In this document: in pieces, positions 1-8,799 of the stretch
Numbering within the stretch: position 1 is the first letter of the stretch
Layout of the letters: each line of letters begins with the position of its first letter
Assembly (NCBI GenBank): GCA_018971065.1
Contig: JAGWVC010000113.1
Coordinates: 1 to 12,131, forward strand
DNA length: 12,131 nt
Direction of reading: 5' to 3'
From: Sphingomonadales bacterium
GTDB taxonomy: Bacteria > Pseudomonadota > Alphaproteobacteria > Sphingomonadales > Sphingomonadaceae
The notes under the pieces: generated by a model
The model's input: only the letters and a program-made list of their open reading frames with translations
The model's database searches: none
What the model was told of the DNA's origin: nothing
Translations under genes and position numbers: made by a program

Positions 1-38
1 CACCCCCGACCCCTCCCCTGAAGGGGAGGGGAGGTCGG
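1..38. repeat. G/C-rich palindrome at the 3' end of pabB
   Basis: CCCCTCCCCT at 10-19 is the exact reverse complement of AGGGGAGGGG at 22-31, leaving a two-base centre. Outer arms CCGACC (6-11) and GGTCGG (33-38) extend the symmetry with an offset. It resembles the short intergenic palindromes at 3557-3583 and 6489-6516. It lies inside the still-open pabB frame, so it is translated as the C-terminal tail. There is no T-run, so it is not a canonical intrinsic terminator. Confidence 0.6.
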
Positions 39-1854
39 CGAGCAGCCGCGCCGGCATCAGACCGCGCAGCGCGTTGCCGGTGAAGAAGCCGTTCGCCAGA
101 TCCTCCAGCCGCAGCTCGCCCTCCACCGCGCGGCCGCTGTCGAGCAGCGAACGGCGCAGCACGCCGGGCAGCAGGCCGAGCTTGGCGGGCGGCGTCACCA
201 GCACCCCGTCCCGTTCGACGAACAGGTTGGTGAAGCACCCTTCGGTCAACAGGCCGTCATCACGCAGGAACAGCGCCTCCTGCGCGCCCGCGCTGCGGGC
301 AGCGGCCAGTCCGGCGTCATAGAACCCCCGGTCGCTGGTCTTGTGGCGCAGCCGCCAGTCACCCTCGTCAATCGGGAAGCGCAGCACCGCGCAGGTCAGC
401 GGATCGGGCAGGGCTTCGGGCAGGTCGGCGATTTCGAGGCTGTAGGCCCCGGCGCGCGCGGCGACGAGGCGCAGCTTTGCGGGTCGCTCCGCCTCGAAGC
501 ACAGCGCCTGGATGGCGTTACGCACGGCATGGCGATCAAACACGAAGCCCAGTTCCTGCGCGCTCGCCTTGATCCGTTCCAGATGCAGGTCAAGCAGCGG
601 CACGCCGTGCTCGGGCGTGAAGGCCATTGTCTCGATCAGGTCGAAACCGGCAGCTGCCAGCTCCGAAGACGTCTTGCGCACAAAACCCCCTTTGACCAGG
701 CACTCCCGCCATTCGGCGAGCCATTCGGAATCGGCGACAATAGCCGATCCCACCCCCAGCACCGCTCGGCCCCTGCCCCCTTCGCCGGGGGTCAGCCGCA
801 AGGTGCGGATTGCCACATTGAACGCGGCGTCACTAGAGCCATTTGCCCCTGCGGCATCGATCCGGCCGATCGCGCCGCAATAGGCGCCGCGCGCATCGCG
901 CTCTACCGCGTCGATCAGTTCCATCGCCCGGATCTTCGGTGCGCCGGTGATCGATCCGCAGGGAAACAGCGCGCGCAGCATCTCGGCGACGCCGCATTCG
1001 GGCTGCAGCCGCGCGCGCACGGTGGAGACCATCTGGTGCACCGTGGGGTAGCTTTCGACCGCGAAAGGCTTCTCCACCTTGACGCTGCCCGCCACCGAAA
1101 CGCGCGACAGATCGTTGCGCATCAGGTCCAGGATCATCAGGTTTTCCGAACGATCCTTGACCGAGGCGGCAAGTTCGGCGGCAAGCCCGGCGTCTTCGCC
1201 CGTATCGCGCCCCCGGGGCCGGGTGCCCTTCATCGGCTTGACCATGGCGGCATGGTCCTTGAGCGCGAAGAACAGTTCGGGCGAAAGGCTCAGCAGCCAG
1301 TGCGAGCCATCGAACAGCATCCCGCCATAGCCCGCCGCCGCCGCCGGCCGGATCGCGGCATAGAGCGCGAGCGGATCGCCGCGCCACGATCCGGCAAGCG
1401 GGAAAGTGAGGTTGGCCTGATAGATGTCTCCGGCGGAAATCGCCTCCTGCAGCTCAGCAAACGCGCGTTCGTAGCCGCCGGGCGATATCTGCGGCTGCAT
1501 CGGGCCGATGGAGCCGGTGTTCCCGCCAACCTGTGCTGCCAGCCAGCCCGGCATGTCTGCCGCCGCGATCACTTCATGCCCGGCAAAGGCCCCGAACCAC
1601 ACCAGCGGCCCGGTCGCCCCGATGCGCGCCGCCGCCAGCGGGGCAAGGCGCGGCTCCAGCGCCAGCCCGGCCTCATAGGCGAAGTAGCCGGCCAGTTCAT
1701 GGCCGGCGCGGCGCAGTTCCTCGATCCGTGCGAGCGCCGGCACCACCTCTTCCGGGCGGCGGGCGACCACCACTTCCACCGGCGCGCGATAGAGCCGCGC
1801 GGCGCTGGCCCCGTCGGTGCGGGCATCATCGAGAAGGACGAAGGGTTCGGCCAT
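1..1854 (-). CDS. pabB: Aminodeoxychorismate synthase component I / 4-amino-4-deoxychorismate lyase fusion (PabB-PabC), C-terminus cut by the window edge
   Basis: The frame is open for 618 codons from ATG 1854 to base 1, with no stop before the edge. Residues about 120-395 are the chorismate-binding domain: GDIYQANLT at 142-150, SPELFF at 191-196, KPMKGTRP at 206-213 (K209 is the conserved PabB-type lysine), [13 protein letters not shown] at 300-312 and [10 protein letters not shown] at 369-378. Residues about 404-605 are a class IV PLP fold: [26 protein letters not shown] (K505 is the expected PLP lysine), TEGCFTNLF and [10 protein letters not shown]. Known role of the family: with a PabA amidotransferase it makes aminodeoxychorismate, then cleaves it to 4-aminobenzoate and pyruvate for folate. 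The start is fixed: an in-frame TAG lies five codons upstream (1867-1869) with no other start codon between. No Shine-Dalgarno is visible. The last dozen residues before the edge are encoded by a palindromic repeat, so the natural end is probably just outside the window. Confidence 0.93.
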   Translation of the reverse strand, partial: MAEPFVLLDDARTDGASAARLYRAPVEVVVARRPEEVVPALARIEELRRAGHELAGYFAYEAGLALEPRLAPLAAARIGATGPLVWFGAFAGHEVIAAADMPGWLAAQVGGNTGSIGPMQPQISPGGYERAFAELQEAISAGDIYQANLTFPLAGSWRGDPLALYAAIRPAAAAGYGGMLFDGSHWLLSLSPELFFALKDHAAMVKPMKGTRPRGRDTGEDAGLAAELAASVKDRSENLMILDLMRNDLSRVSVAGSVKVEKPFAVESYPTVHQMVSTVRARLQPECGVAEMLRALFPCGSITGAPKIRAMELIDAVERDARGAYCGAIGRIDAAGANGSSDAAFNVAIRTLRLTPGEGGRGRAVLGVGSAIVADSEWLAEWRECLVKGGFVRKTSSELAAAGFDLIETMAFTPEHGVPLLDLHLERIKASAQELGFVFDRHAVRNAIQALCFEAERPAKLRLVAARAGAYSLEIADLPEALPDPLTCAVLRFPIDEGDWRLRHKTSDRGFYDAGLAAARSAGAQEALFLRDDGLLTEGCFTNLFVERDGVLVTPPAKLGLLPGVLRRSLLDSGRAVEGELRLEDLANGFFTGNALRGLMPARLLADLPSPSGEGSGV

Positions 1855-1959
1855 GGGAGGGGGCTTCTAGCCGCCAAATGCCCGGCTTGCAAAAACCCTC
1901 TCGCCCGCGCGGCTTCTCGCCTCTATCACACGCGGCTGAAACCATTTTCGGAGCGGGTC
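1855..1959. promoter_or_regulatory. Divergent intergenic region between pabB and the YjgR-type gene
   Basis: This 105-nt gap must hold promoters for both directions. On the minus strand, TTGCAA (complement of 1887-1892) is followed after 16 nt by CTAGAA (complement of 1865-1870), a plausible -35/-10 pair. It would start transcription only about 2-4 nt before the pabB ATG, which fits the absence of a ribosome binding site there. On the plus strand I see no convincing -35/-10 pair, although TTGCAA is self-complementary. These assignments are by eye and tentative. Confidence 0.35.
1950..1953 (+). promoter_or_regulatory. Ribosome binding site of the YjgR-type gene
   Basis: GGAG lies six bases before ATG 1960. 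It decides the start: the same frame is open upstream to 343, but that stretch is antisense to pabB and has no family similarity. Confidence 0.7.
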
Positions 1960-3534
1960 ATGAGCAATATCTACATCGGTCTGGGCAGCAATGGAGAGCG
2001 GCAGGAGCTGCTGCTGGGGCGGTCCAATCGCCACGGCCTGGTCGCCGGGGCGACCGGCACCGGCAAGACCGTTACCCTGCAGACCATGGCCGAACAGTTC
2101 TCCGCCCAGGGCGTGCCGGTGTTCCTCGCCGACGTGAAGGGCGATCTTTCCGGCATCTGCATGGCCGGCAGCCACGAGTTCAAGCACGCCGATGTGCTGG
2201 AACAGCGCGCCAAGGACCTGGGCATGACCGACTATGCCTATTCCGACAATCCGGCAGTGTTCTGGGACCTTTACGGCAAGAAGGGCCACCCGATCCGCAC
2301 CACCATCTCGGAAATGGGGCCGCTGCTGCTCGCGCGCCTGCTCGGGCTCAACGAGACGCAGGAAGGTGTGCTGACCATCGCCTTCAAATGGGCGGACGAC
2401 AACGGCCTGCTGCTGCTCGATTTCGACGACCTGCAGCAGACCCTGATCGCCTGCGCCGACAAGGCGGGCGAACTGGCGACGAAGTACGGCAACATTTCCA
2501 AGGCCAGCGTCGGCACGATCCAGCGCCAGCTGCTCTCGTTCCAGAGCCAGGGCGCGGACATGTTTTTTGGCGAGCCGGCCTTCGAGATCAACGATTTCAT
2601 CAAGTGCGACGATCAGGGCCGCGGCTACATCAACATCCTTGCCGCCGACCAGCTGATGCAGAGCCCCAAGCTCTATGCCACCTTCCTGCTGTGGCTGCTG
2701 TCCGAACTGTTCGAGGCACTGCCCGAAGTCGGCGATCCGGAAAAGCCCAAGCTGGTGTTCTTCTTCGACGAAGCGCACCTGCTCTTCGACGATGCCCCGC
2801 CAGCGCTGTTCGACAAGGTGGAACAGGTGGTGCGCCTGATCCGCTCCAAGGGCGTGGGCGTGTTCTTCATCTCGCAGAACCCGATCGACATTCCCGAGAA
2901 GATCGCCGGCCAGCTCGGCAACCGGGTCCAGCACGCGCTGCGCGCCTTCACCCCGCGCGACCAGAAGGCGATCAAGGCGGCAGCGGAAACCTTCCGCATC
3001 AACAAGGACCTCGATGTCGAGCAGGTGATCACCGAGCTCAAGGTGGGCGAAGCGCTGGTTTCGGTGCTCGACGCCGACGGCGCGCCCACCGTGGTGCAGC
3101 GTACTCTCGTGGCCCCGCCGCGCTCGCGCCTCGGCCCGGTCACCGACAAGGAGCGGGCGATAATCCAGTCGATCAGTCCGTTCGATGGCAAGTACGATAC
3201 CGCAGTGAACCGCGAAAGCGCCGCCGAAGTGCTGGCGCAGAAGTCCCAGGATGCCGCCCAGGCCGCGCAGGTGGTGGACGAGCAGGGCGAGGATGCGCAG
3301 CGCGCGCAGGAACGCCACTCGCCCAGCCTGTGGGAAAAGGCCGGACGCGCCGCGCTCGGCGCAGCGGCAGCCTCGGCAGGCACCATGGTGGCGCGCTCGG
3401 TTTCGGGGCGCAAGAGCTCCGGCTCGGTCGGTGCCTCGGCGGCCAGCGCGGCAGCTGGTGCCATCGGCACCGCACTCGGCGGCGCCGCCTTCGGCCGCTT
3501 CGCCCGCGGCCTGCTGGGCGGACTGCTGCGGTAG
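1960..3534 (+). CDS. YjgR/DUF853 family HerA-like P-loop ATPase
   Basis: The protein has 524 residues, close to E. coli YjgR (about 500). Walker A is GATGTGKT at 30-37 (K36). Walker B is the hydrophobic strand LVFFFDE ending in D270-E271. Other family-typical stretches are ADVKGDLSG after the first strand, [24 protein letters not shown], and the sensor-like ISQNPIDIP followed by [19 protein letters not shown]. This places it with the helicase HerA-like C-terminal/DUF853 group of FtsK-HerA ATPases. The physiological role of YjgR is not established, so DNA translocation is only an inference from the fold. From about residue 430 the sequence becomes Ala/Gln-rich, then Ala/Gly/Ser-rich with GxxxG-like spacing and a basic end, perhaps for membrane or self-association. 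It is divergent from pabB. A palindrome array begins 22 nt after its stop. Confidence 0.9.
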   Translation: MSNIYIGLGSNGERQELLLGRSNRHGLVAGATGTGKTVTLQTMAEQFSAQGVPVFLADVKGDLSGICMAGSHEFKHADVLEQRAKDLGMTDYAYSDNPAVFWDLYGKKGHPIRTTISEMGPLLLARLLGLNETQEGVLTIAFKWADDNGLLLLDFDDLQQTLIACADKAGELATKYGNISKASVGTIQRQLLSFQSQGADMFFGEPAFEINDFIKCDDQGRGYINILAADQLMQSPKLYATFLLWLLSELFEALPEVGDPEKPKLVFFFDEAHLLFDDAPPALFDKVEQVVRLIRSKGVGVFFISQNPIDIPEKIAGQLGNRVQHALRAFTPRDQKAIKAAAETFRINKDLDVEQVITELKVGEALVSVLDADGAPTVVQRTLVAPPRSRLGPVTDKERAIIQSISPFDGKYDTAVNRESAAEVLAQKSQDAAQAAQVVDEQGEDAQRAQERHSPSLWEKAGRAALGAAAASAGTMVARSVSGRKSSGSVGASAASAAAGAIGTALGGAAFGRFARGLLGGLLR

Positions 3535-3556
3535 CGAACGGCGGGACTACAATGAT

Positions 3557-3583
3557 CCTCCCCAAAGACTTGCTTTGGGGAGG
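3557..3583. repeat. Perfect 11-bp palindrome after the YjgR-type gene (module 1)
   Basis: CCTCCCCAAAG (3557-3567) and CTTTGGGGAGG (3573-3583) are exact reverse complements around the loop ACTTG. It starts 22 nt after the stop codon and could stabilise the mRNA 3' end or attenuate transcription. There is no following T-run, so a canonical intrinsic terminator is not supported. Confidence 0.75.
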
Positions 3584-3586
3584 TGG

Positions 3587-3668
3587 CAGCGCGCAGCGCT
3601 GACGGAGGGGGCCGTCGCGCCAGCGACGGCTTGCGCCGTCGCCCCCTCCACCATCCTCTGCGAAGATG
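3587..3668. repeat. Palindromic repeat modules 2-4 (compound intergenic repeat)
   Basis: Module 2 is CAGCGC / GCGCTG at 3587-3592 and 3596-3601. Module 3 spans 3604-3649: GGAGGGGGC at 3604-3612 mirrors GCCCCCTCC at 3641-3649. Between them the octamer GCCGTCGC occurs at 3611-3618, inverted at 3623-3630, and direct again at 3635-3642, each separated by 4 nt. Module 4 is CATCCTC / GAAGATG at 3652-3658 and 3662-3668, with one mismatch. The composite looks like the short non-coding palindromic elements common in sphingomonad intergenic DNA; that family resemblance is from memory, not a search. Confidence 0.65.
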
Positions 3669-3787
3669 CTCCCCCTCACCATCGCAAGTCGGTGGAGAGG
3701 ATCGCGCGAAACGTCGCCCTTCATCGGACGGCATCGGCGCTTCGTCGAAGGTTGCGGTTGCAATCATCTCCCGGCTGGGGTGATGAA

Positions 3788-3806
3788 GGCGGAATCAATT
3801 TCCGCC
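3788..3806 (+). promoter_or_regulatory. Hairpin or dyad in the aminopeptidase leader
   Basis: GGCGGAA (3788-3794) and TTCCGCC (3800-3806) are exact reverse complements around TCAAT. The dyad ends five bases before the AGGA ribosome binding site at 3812-3815. It could be an operator or a leader hairpin affecting initiation; no regulator can be named. Confidence 0.4.
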
Positions 3807-3821
3807 CGGACAGGAACCCCC

Positions 3822-6482
3822 ATGCGCAAGCCCCTTCTCGCCGCCTCGCTGCTCGCCCTGACGCTGTCCGCCCCGGCCATGGCGCAAAGCGCCGCACCAG
3901 CTGCCGCTCCCGCTGCGCCCGCCGCAGTGCCGGCGGGCAAGCTGGGCGACGCAGTCACCCCGAGCGCCTACCGGCTCGACCTCACCGTCGATCCCGACAA
4001 GGAGCGCTTCTCCGGCCATGTCGAAATCGATGCAGCCCTCAAGCAGCCCGCCGCCAGTCTGTTCCTCCACGGACGCGATCTGGCGATCACCCGCGCCACC
4101 GCCACCGTCGGCGGCAAGGTGCTGACCGGCAGCTGGACCCAGGGCGACGAAAGCGGAACCGGCACGCTGACCTTCGCCGAACCGCTGCCCGCCGGGCCGC
4201 TGACCTTCGCCTTTGACTATGACGCGCCGTTCCAGTCCGGGCCCGCCGGCATGTTCCGGGTCAAGGTGGGTGACGACTGGTATTCGTGGACCCAGTTCGA
4301 ATCGATCGACGCGCGCGCAGCCTTTCCATCGTTCGACGAGCCCGGATTCAAGACGCCGTTCACCGTTACCCTGCGCACGAGGCCAGGGCAGGTCGCGGTA
4401 AGCAATGCGCCGGAAATGTCGAAGACGCTGGAGAACGGACTGGAAGTCCACCGCTTCGCGCAAACGCTGCCGCTGCCGACCTATCTGGTCGCGATGATGG
4501 TCGGGCCTTTCGCCACGCTCGAAGGTACGGTGCCGCCTACCCCGCAGCGCGCAAAGCCGCTGCCGCTGCGCGTCGTCTCCACCCGCCAGAACGCCGGCAA
4601 GCTGGCCTTCGCGCTGGAAGGATCGAAGGGCATCGTCGCCCATCTCGAAAACTATTTCGGCCAGTCGTTCCCCTATCCCAAGCTCGATCAGATTACCTCG
4701 CCGATCATGCCCGGGGCGATGGAGAACGCCGGCGCGGATGTTTACAACGATTCGCTGCTGGTGATGGATGACAAGGCCTCGGTCGAGCAGAAGCGCGGCT
4801 TCGGCATGGTGGTCAGCCATGAACTGGCGCACCAGTGGTTCGGCGATCTGGTCACCCCGGCGTGGTGGGACGACATCTGGCTGAACGAGAGCTTCGCCAA
4901 CTGGATGGGCTTCCGCATTGGCGGCGAATGGCGGCCCGATCTCAACATCGGCGCGGGCGGGCTGGGCGAAGGCTTCGCGGCCATGGGCACCGACGCGCTG
5001 GTCGTCGGACGGCCGATCCACCAGAAGATCGAAAAGAACGCCCAGATCGACGCTGCTTTCGATACCATCACCTATGGCAAGGGCGGCCACGTCATCGCCA
5101 TGATCGCCGGCTTCATGGGCGACACCAAGTTCCGCGACGGCGTGCAGCGCTACATGGCGGCGCACCGTTACGGCAATGCCACCACCGCCGACTTCTTCGG
5201 TGCCATGGCCGAAGTTTCGGGCGATCCGCGCCTGCTGCCGGCGATGCAGAGCTTCACCGACCAGCAAGGCGTGCCGCTGCTGACCTTCTCCGGCGGCGCG
5301 GGCGGGCGCTATACCGTGACGCAGAGCCGTTATGCCCGGCTGGGCACCACCCCGCCGGCAACGCATTGGGGCGTGCCCCTGTGTGTCCGCAAGAACGCGG
5401 CGCGCAGTTGCATGCTGCTCGACCAGACCAGCGGCACGGTAACGGTGCGCGGCGCAGGGGCGCTGATCCCGAACGCGGGCGGCACCGGCTATTACCGCTT
5501 TGAACTGCCGCGCGCCGACTGGGACCGCCTGATCGCGGTGGCCGACAAGCTGCCCGGCGGCGAGGCGCTGGCACTGACCGATTCGCTGCGGGCCAGTTTC
5601 CAGGCCGGACGCGCCGATGCCGCGCAGCTGGCCACGCTGGGCAGGATCATGGCGCGCAACCCCGATAGCCACGCCAGCGCCGCAGCCATCACCCTGCTCG
5701 GCCAGATCGGCGGCGGCGACCTGCTGGACGAGGCGGCCAGCAAGGCGCTGCGCACCTATGTCGGCAACCTCGCGCGGCCGCTGCTCGCACCGCTCGGCTT
5801 CGATCCGCGCGCCGGGGCCTATGCCGGTGAGGCGGCGGAAAAGTCGCAGCGGCGCACCCTGCTGGTCGGCACCATGGCCGAAACCGTGCGCGACGAAGCG
5901 CTGCGCAAGCAACTGGGCGATGCCGCCGCTGCCTACCTCGGCGGCAATGCGGCGGCGCTCGACCCGGCGTGGTTCGGCCGGGCGCTGGCGGTCCATGTGG
6001 AGAACGGCGGGCTGGATGCGGCCAAGGCGCTGCTGGACAAGGCGCTGGCTTCGCAGGATTCGCTGTTCCGCCCCGCCGCGCTCGATGCGCTGGCCGGCAG
6101 CGGCAGCGAGGAGGTGGCGCGCTGGCTGCTCGATGACGTCAAGGACCAGCGGCTGCGGCTGAGCGAGCGGCTGGGGCTGGTGCGCGGCGTGGTCACCGCG
6201 CAGAAGACGCGCGATTTCGGCTTCACCTGGATTCGCGGCCATCTTGACCAGCTGCTGTCGGGCGGCGGCGGGATCTTCTTCGCCTCGCGCCTGCCGCAGA
6301 TGCTTTCGGGCTACTGCTCGGCCGACCGCGCCGCCGAGATCGACCGCGATCTGGGGCCGCGTCTGGCTGGCAAGACCGGCGAACTGGAACTGAACCGCAC
6401 GGTCGAGCGGGTCCGCTCCTGCGGCACGCTCAATGCCGCGCGCCGGGCGGAAAGCTCCGCCCTGATCGCGCGGTTGAAGTAG
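3822..6482 (+). CDS. Secreted M1 family zinc aminopeptidase (PepN/ERAP-like)
   Basis: The protein has 886 residues. The N-terminus is a signal peptide: basic RK, a hydrophobic core to about residue 17, and a probable cut after AMA (21/22). An Ala/Pro-rich linker follows to about residue 45. Residues about 48-230 fit the M1 N-terminal beta domain. The catalytic domain has the exopeptidase motif GAMEN at 298-302, zinc site HELAH at 333-337 with the third ligand E356 exactly 18 residues on (WLNESFANW), and the transition-state tyrosine Y418 in ITYGKGGHV. All key residues are intact. The long helical C-terminal half resembles the ERAP1-type domain. It should trim N-terminal residues from peptides in the periplasm. 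ATG 3822 is chosen because it begins the signal peptide and has AGGA six bases upstream; the frame is open back to 3666 without signal-like sequence. Substrate preference cannot be read from the sequence. Confidence 0.95.
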   Translation: MRKPLLAASLLALTLSAPAMAQSAAPAAAPAAPAAVPAGKLGDAVTPSAYRLDLTVDPDKERFSGHVEIDAALKQPAASLFLHGRDLAITRATATVGGKVLTGSWTQGDESGTGTLTFAEPLPAGPLTFAFDYDAPFQSGPAGMFRVKVGDDWYSWTQFESIDARAAFPSFDEPGFKTPFTVTLRTRPGQVAVSNAPEMSKTLENGLEVHRFAQTLPLPTYLVAMMVGPFATLEGTVPPTPQRAKPLPLRVVSTRQNAGKLAFALEGSKGIVAHLENYFGQSFPYPKLDQITSPIMPGAMENAGADVYNDSLLVMDDKASVEQKRGFGMVVSHELAHQWFGDLVTPAWWDDIWLNESFANWMGFRIGGEWRPDLNIGAGGLGEGFAAMGTDALVVGRPIHQKIEKNAQIDAAFDTITYGKGGHVIAMIAGFMGDTKFRDGVQRYMAAHRYGNATTADFFGAMAEVSGDPRLLPAMQSFTDQQGVPLLTFSGGAGGRYTVTQSRYARLGTTPPATHWGVPLCVRKNAARSCMLLDQTSGTVTVRGAGALIPNAGGTGYYRFELPRADWDRLIAVADKLPGGEALALTDSLRASFQAGRADAAQLATLGRIMARNPDSHASAAAITLLGQIGGGDLLDEAASKALRTYVGNLARPLLAPLGFDPRAGAYAGEAAEKSQRRTLLVGTMAETVRDEALRKQLGDAAAAYLGGNAAALDPAWFGRALAVHVENGGLDAAKALLDKALASQDSLFRPAALDALAGSGSEEVARWLLDDVKDQRLRLSERLGLVRGVVTAQKTRDFGFTWIRGHLDQLLSGGGGIFFASRLPQMLSGYCSADRAAEIDRDLGPRLAGKTGELELNRTVERVRSCGTLNAARRAESSALIARLK

Positions 6483-6488
6483 GCGGGC

Positions 6489-6516
6489 CTCCCTCGCCCG
6501 TTGCCGGGCGGGGGAG
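6489..6516. terminator. Hairpin between convergent genes, candidate bidirectional terminator
   Basis: Bases 6489-6500 pair with 6505-6516 in a 12-bp stem with one T-G wobble and loop TTGC. It is the only structure in the 52-nt gap between the aminopeptidase stop (6482) and the maeB stop (6535). Placement suggests termination or 3' end protection for both genes. Neither side has a T-run, so it may instead be a small palindromic repeat serving that role. Confidence 0.5.
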
Positions 6517-6534
6517 AGGGGGTGAACCCTGGCT

Positions 6535-8799
6535 TTACCCCACCACGCCCGAGGCGGCGAGTACCGCCAGCGTCAGTACATCGGGGGCAATCGCGGTCAT
6601 CGGGATGACCTGCACCGGCTTTTCCATGCCGATCAGCATAGGGCCGATGGTGGTGTTGCCGCCCAGCTCGCGCAGCAGCTTGGCCGAGATATTGGCCGAT
6701 TGCAGCCCCGGCATGACCAGCACGTTGGCCGGGCCGGTCAGGCGAGAGAACGGATAGTTCTTCATCACCGTGGGGTTGAGCGCGGCATCGGGGGCCATTT
6801 CGCCCTCGTATTCGAACCCGGCATCTCCCGCCGCATCGAGGATAGCCACTGCGCCGCGGATATTTTCCAGCCACTTGCCCGAAGGATTGCCGAAAGTGGA
6901 GTAGGACAGGAAGGCCACGCGCGGTTCATGCCCCAGCCGCTTGGCAACGGCAGCCGTTTCGCGCGCGATCACCGCGAGATCCGCAGCGGTGGGCCGCTCG
7001 TTCACCGTGGTGTCGGCGAGGAAGGCGGTGGTCTGCTTGCCCACCATCAGGTGGATGCCGAAGGGCAGCTTGCCTTCCTTCGGATCGAGCACCTGCCGCA
7101 CTTCGCGCATCGTCTGGCCGAAGGTGCGGGTCATGCCGGTCACCATGGCATCGCCAACGCCGAGCTTGAGCAGCAGCGAGGCGAAGACGTTGCGGTCCTG
7201 GTTGACCATGCGCCGCACGTCACGTTCCAGGAAACCGCGCCGCTGCAGCCGGGCGTAGAGCAGCTCGACCATGGCGGGCACGTGCTCGCTCACCGCCGAA
7301 TTCTCGATATGCCAGGCAGCGGGATCACCCACGCCGAGCTCGGCCAGCTTGGCGCGCACCGCATCGGTGCGGCCGACCAGGATCGGTTCGCCATAGCCGA
7401 AATCGCGATACTGGATCGCCGCGCGCAACACCACTTCATGCTCGGCCTCGGCGAAGATCACGCGCTTGGGGTTGGCCTTCACTTGCTCATAGACCTGGGT
7501 CAGCACCGAGGTCGTCGGGTTGAGCCGGCTCTTCAGTTCGTGCTTGTACTTGTCGAAATCCGTGATCGGCTGCTGCGCGACGCCGGTTTCCATCGCCGCC
7601 TTGGCGACGGCGGCGGGCACGATTTCCATCAGGCGCGGATCGAACGGTGCGGGGATGATGTATTCGGGGCCGAAGGTGTGGTTGCGGCCATAGGCCACGG
7701 CCACTTCCTCGGGCACCTGCTCGCGCGCCAGTTCGGCAATCGCCTTGGCGGCGGCGATCTTCATTTCCTCGTTGATCGCGGTTGCCCGCACATCAAGCGC
7801 GCCGCGGAAGATGAAGGGGAAGCCCAGCACGTTGTTGACCTGGTTCGGATAGTCCGAACGCCCGGTGGCGACGATGGCGTCGGGCCGCACCGCCAGCGCA
7901 TCGGGCGGGGTGATTTCCGGATCGGGGTTGGCCATGGCGAAGATGATCGGACGCGGGGCCATGGCCTTGACCATGTCCGGCGTCACCGCTCCGGCGACCG
8001 ACAGGCCAAGGAAGATGTCCGCGCCGCGCAGTGCCTCGGTCAGGGTCCGGTCCTCGGTCTCGATGGCGTGAGCAGATTTGAACTGGTCCACTCCGGCGCG
8101 GCCCTTGTAGATCACGCCCTTGGAATCGCAGACGGTGACGTTTTCGTGGCGCACACCCATCGACTTGATCAGCGCGGTGCAGGCCAGCGCCGAAGCGCCG
8201 GCACCGTTGACCACCATCCTGACGTCCTCGAACTTGCGCCCGGTGAGCAGGCAGGCATTGACCAGACCGGCGGCGGCGATGATCGCGGTGCCGTGCTGAT
8301 CGTCATGCATCACCGGAATCTTCATCCGCTCGCGCAGGGTCTGCTCGATGATGAAGCATTCGGGTGCCTTGATGTCTTCAAGGTTGATGCCGCCGAAGCT
8401 CGGCTCCATCATCGCGATGGCCTCGATCAGCGCGTCGGGGTCTTCTGAATCGAGTTCGATATCGATCGAATCGACATCGGCGAAGCGCTTGAACAGCACC
8501 GCCTTGCCTTCCATCACCGGCTTCGATGCCAGCGCGCCGAGGTTGCCCATGCCGAGGATGGCGGTGCCGTTGGAAATCACGGCAACCAGGTTGCCCTTGG
8601 CGGTATAGTCATAGGCGGTGGCAGGGTCATCGGCGATGGCCTGCACCGGCACGGCGACGCCGGGAGAATAGGCGAGGCTGAGGTCGCGCTGGGTCGCCAT
8701 CGGCTTCGATGCGATGATCTCGATCTTACCCGGGCGGATCGTCTTGTGGTAAAACAGCGCTTCGCGCTCGGTAAAACGGACGTTGGATTCGTCGGACAC
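6535..8799 (-). CDS. maeB: NADP-dependent malic enzyme, MaeB type, with phosphotransacetylase-like C-terminal domain
   Basis: The protein has 754 residues, matching the roughly 760 of the MaeB family. Residues about 15-160 are the malic N-domain: AYSPGVAVPV (Y44), GNLVAVISNGTAILG, EGKAVLFKRFADVD (K99) and NLEDIKAPECF (E141, D142 as likely metal ligands). MHDDQHGTAI at 164-173 leads into the nucleotide-binding domain with VVNGAGASALAC near 197-207 and ATGRSDYPNQVNN near 311-323. Residues about 430-754 are a phosphotransacetylase-like domain, which in characterised MaeB enzymes is regulatory rather than catalytic. It decarboxylates malate to pyruvate, making NAD(P)H; NADP preference is inferred from the family. 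The start is GTG at 8797-8799, preceded by GGGGAG (complement of 8808-8813) eight bases away; the next in-frame ATG would remove conserved N-terminal residues. It is divergent from mutS and convergent with the aminopeptidase. Confidence 0.95.
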   Translation of the reverse strand: MSDESNVRFTEREALFYHKTIRPGKIEIIASKPMATQRDLSLAYSPGVAVPVQAIADDPATAYDYTAKGNLVAVISNGTAILGMGNLGALASKPVMEGKAVLFKRFADVDSIDIELDSEDPDALIEAIAMMEPSFGGINLEDIKAPECFIIEQTLRERMKIPVMHDDQHGTAIIAAAGLVNACLLTGRKFEDVRMVVNGAGASALACTALIKSMGVRHENVTVCDSKGVIYKGRAGVDQFKSAHAIETEDRTLTEALRGADIFLGLSVAGAVTPDMVKAMAPRPIIFAMANPDPEITPPDALAVRPDAIVATGRSDYPNQVNNVLGFPFIFRGALDVRATAINEEMKIAAAKAIAELAREQVPEEVAVAYGRNHTFGPEYIIPAPFDPRLMEIVPAAVAKAAMETGVAQQPITDFDKYKHELKSRLNPTTSVLTQVYEQVKANPKRVIFAEAEHEVVLRAAIQYRDFGYGEPILVGRTDAVRAKLAELGVGDPAAWHIENSAVSEHVPAMVELLYARLQRRGFLERDVRRMVNQDRNVFASLLLKLGVGDAMVTGMTRTFGQTMREVRQVLDPKEGKLPFGIHLMVGKQTTAFLADTTVNERPTAADLAVIARETAAVAKRLGHEPRVAFLSYSTFGNPSGKWLENIRGAVAILDAAGDAGFEYEGEMAPDAALNPTVMKNYPFSRLTGPANVLVMPGLQSANISAKLLRELGGNTTIGPMLIGMEKPVQVIPMTAIAPDVLTLAVLAASGVVG

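Noticed and set aside
343..1959. In-frame plus-strand extension upstream of the YjgR-type gene
   Set aside because: It is antisense to pabB-pabC, whose motifs are unmistakable. The real start is ATG 1960 with GGAG upstream.
1867..3318. 483-codon minus-strand open frame opposite the YjgR-type gene
   Set aside because: Antisense shadow; no domain seen, and the opposite strand carries Walker A and B of a known family.
3557..3583. Canonical rho-independent terminator after the YjgR-type gene
   Set aside because: The stem is perfect but no T-run follows on either strand, so it is listed as a palindromic repeat instead.
1533..3602. 689-codon plus-strand open frame overlapping the YjgR-type gene in another frame
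   Set aside because: Arg/Pro/Ala-rich out-of-frame shadow with no motifs.
3795..6242. 815-codon minus-strand open frame opposite the aminopeptidase
   Set aside because: High-GC shadow frame rich in Arg, Ala, Gly and His with no recognisable motif; the plus strand encodes an intact M1 enzyme.
6700..8448. 582-codon plus-strand open frame opposite maeB
   Set aside because: His/Arg/Gly-rich antisense shadow of a complete MaeB with all its motifs.
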